DNA of 64,000 nt, from contig NZ_JAVXZY010000005.1 in assembly GCF_032337115.1 (NCBI RefSeq), positions 248,001-312,000 of the forward strand. The letters are read 5' to 3'. This DNA is from Roseateles_C aquae. GTDB lineage: Bacteria; Pseudomonadota; Gammaproteobacteria; Burkholderiales; Burkholderiaceae_C. The translations under genes and the position numbers were made by a program. The notes under the pieces are model-generated. The model ran no database searches and was not told the DNA's origin. It saw only the letters and a list, made by a program, of their open reading frames with translations. Every line of letters begins with the position of its first letter. Positions within the stretch are counted from its first letter, which is position 1. Shown here piece by piece: positions 63,439 through 64,000 of this stretch.

Positions 63439-64000
63439 AGAAGCGGGCGCATGGCCCGTCGCTCTACTACGCTAGCGACAAAAATGTTTTCGACGCGCTG
63501 AATCAGCATAAGGTCGATACGCCGACTGTCGTGAAGCTGTTCCAGCGTCGGAATGTCGTGGTTAGCAAGAAGACGCCGAGGGATGAGCTGGCGAAGTACT
63601 TTTCCACATTGACGCACGACTACTACGACCACAAGGAGATCGCTGCGAGATTGGGCGTGGCGACGAGGCGGGAGCGCACCACGTCGATGGATGTGTCAGG
63701 GGTCGGCGGTGCCGACGAGTTGCACGGCGTTGTCGAGCAGCTGAAGAAGGAGATGGAATCGAGCGGTGACACAGTCCAGGTCGCGCGAGATGGCGACAAC
63801 ATCACCATTCGAGTCCAATACTCGGAGGTCGACTACAAGCGCAGTGAGTTCTCTCAAGTCCAGGTCCGCGACGGCACTATCGAGTTCGTCAAGTCCGCTG
63901 CCGGCTACGTTGTGCGCAATACGCAGAACGACTACCTCAACGGGGTTCGGGAGACATTGCTTGCCAAGGTTGAGAAGGCAACGTCCGAGCCTTTAACGAA
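63435..64000 (+). CDS. Uncharacterised protein, second gene of the cassette (3' end off the window)
   Basis: The first 188 codons are visible with no stop. The ATG at 63435 overlaps the upstream stop (ATGA); ATG at 63426 is an in-frame alternative. An N-terminal ~70-residue helical part (SLYYASDKNVFDALNQHKV, then PTVVKLFQRRNVVVSKKTPRDELAKYFSTL) could bind nucleic acid, followed by mixed alpha/beta sequence. No Walker or catalytic motif is seen so far. The rest of the gene is needed to name it. Confidence 0.6.
   Translation, partial: MKKRAHGPSLYYASDKNVFDALNQHKVDTPTVVKLFQRRNVVVSKKTPRDELAKYFSTLTHDYYDHKEIAARLGVATRRERTTSMDVSGVGGADELHGVVEQLKKEMESSGDTVQVARDGDNITIRVQYSEVDYKRSEFSQVQVRDGTIEFVKSAAGYVVRNTQNDYLNGVRETLLAKVEKATSEPLT

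Overview
The window looks like chromosomal DNA of a GC-rich betaproteobacterium of the order Burkholderiales, probably near Roseateles/Pelomonas/Rubrivivax (inference). The basis is the alanine transaminase - homoserine dehydrogenase - threonine synthase - MoeA - MoaD gene order, two PEP-CTERM proteins, a MerR-type SoxR, DUF1800/DUF1501 pairs, and short palindromic repeats of a kind common in that group. It divides sharply in two: about 38 kb of ordinary chromosome, then at least 26 kb of an integrated element that runs off the right edge.

Chromosome, 1-38,000. A cut-off conserved gene, a HAD hydrolase, a PIN-PhoH ATPase, a Bcp peroxiredoxin and an Mth938-like protein lie on the minus strand. 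The plus-strand series alaA-hom-thrC-moeA-moaD-speD (5.3-11.4 kb) follows, with overlapping ends from thrC to moaD. thrC carries an in-frame insertion made of a GC-rich palindromic repeat. Next come a LysR/MFS divergent pair, a PEP-CTERM protein, soxR divergent from a questin-oxidase-like gene with a clear SoxR promoter between them, and a Lon-family protease. From 20.2 to 28.6 kb a minus-strand block encodes a flavin oxidoreductase, a membrane-anchored spermidine-synthase homologue, an OPT transporter, DUF350, DUF4178 and SPFH proteins, probably a polyamine/membrane-stress module. A ~385 bp element of nested inverted repeats (28.7-29.1 kb) separates it from a TonB-dependent receptor, an NTF2-like protein, RsgA, a DUF1800-DUF1501 pair, a second PEP-CTERM protein and a small hypothetical gene.

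Integrated element, 38,049 to beyond 64,000. Its left end is marked by the last ~48 nt of a tRNA-Asn gene without its 5' half, still followed by the tRNA terminator. This is the usual scar of a tyrosine-recombinase element. Inside are a small gene flanked by 36 bp direct repeats, a cytoplasmic trypsin-like protease, a perfect but orphan CIRCE operator, a PIN(DUF4411)/ImmA-IrrE pair, a SIR2 protein, and a five-gene operon (NYN/OST-HTH, hsdM, hsdS, a HEPN-like protein, hsdR) that makes up an embellished type I restriction system.

Downstream are a 1,068-residue family B DNA polymerase with recognisable Exo I-III and Pol A-B-C motifs, two tyrosine recombinases, and a run of short uncharacterised genes, several with strong ribosome binding sites and their own terminators. 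The right end holds an uncharacterised two-gene cassette that may be a further defence system. A self-encoded PolB, tyrosine recombinases, a tRNA attachment site and type I restriction together resemble the pipolin class of self-replicating integrative elements. This PolB is larger than described primer-independent polymerases and has an altered motif C, so the element may be a distinct type. It is the most interesting object in the window.
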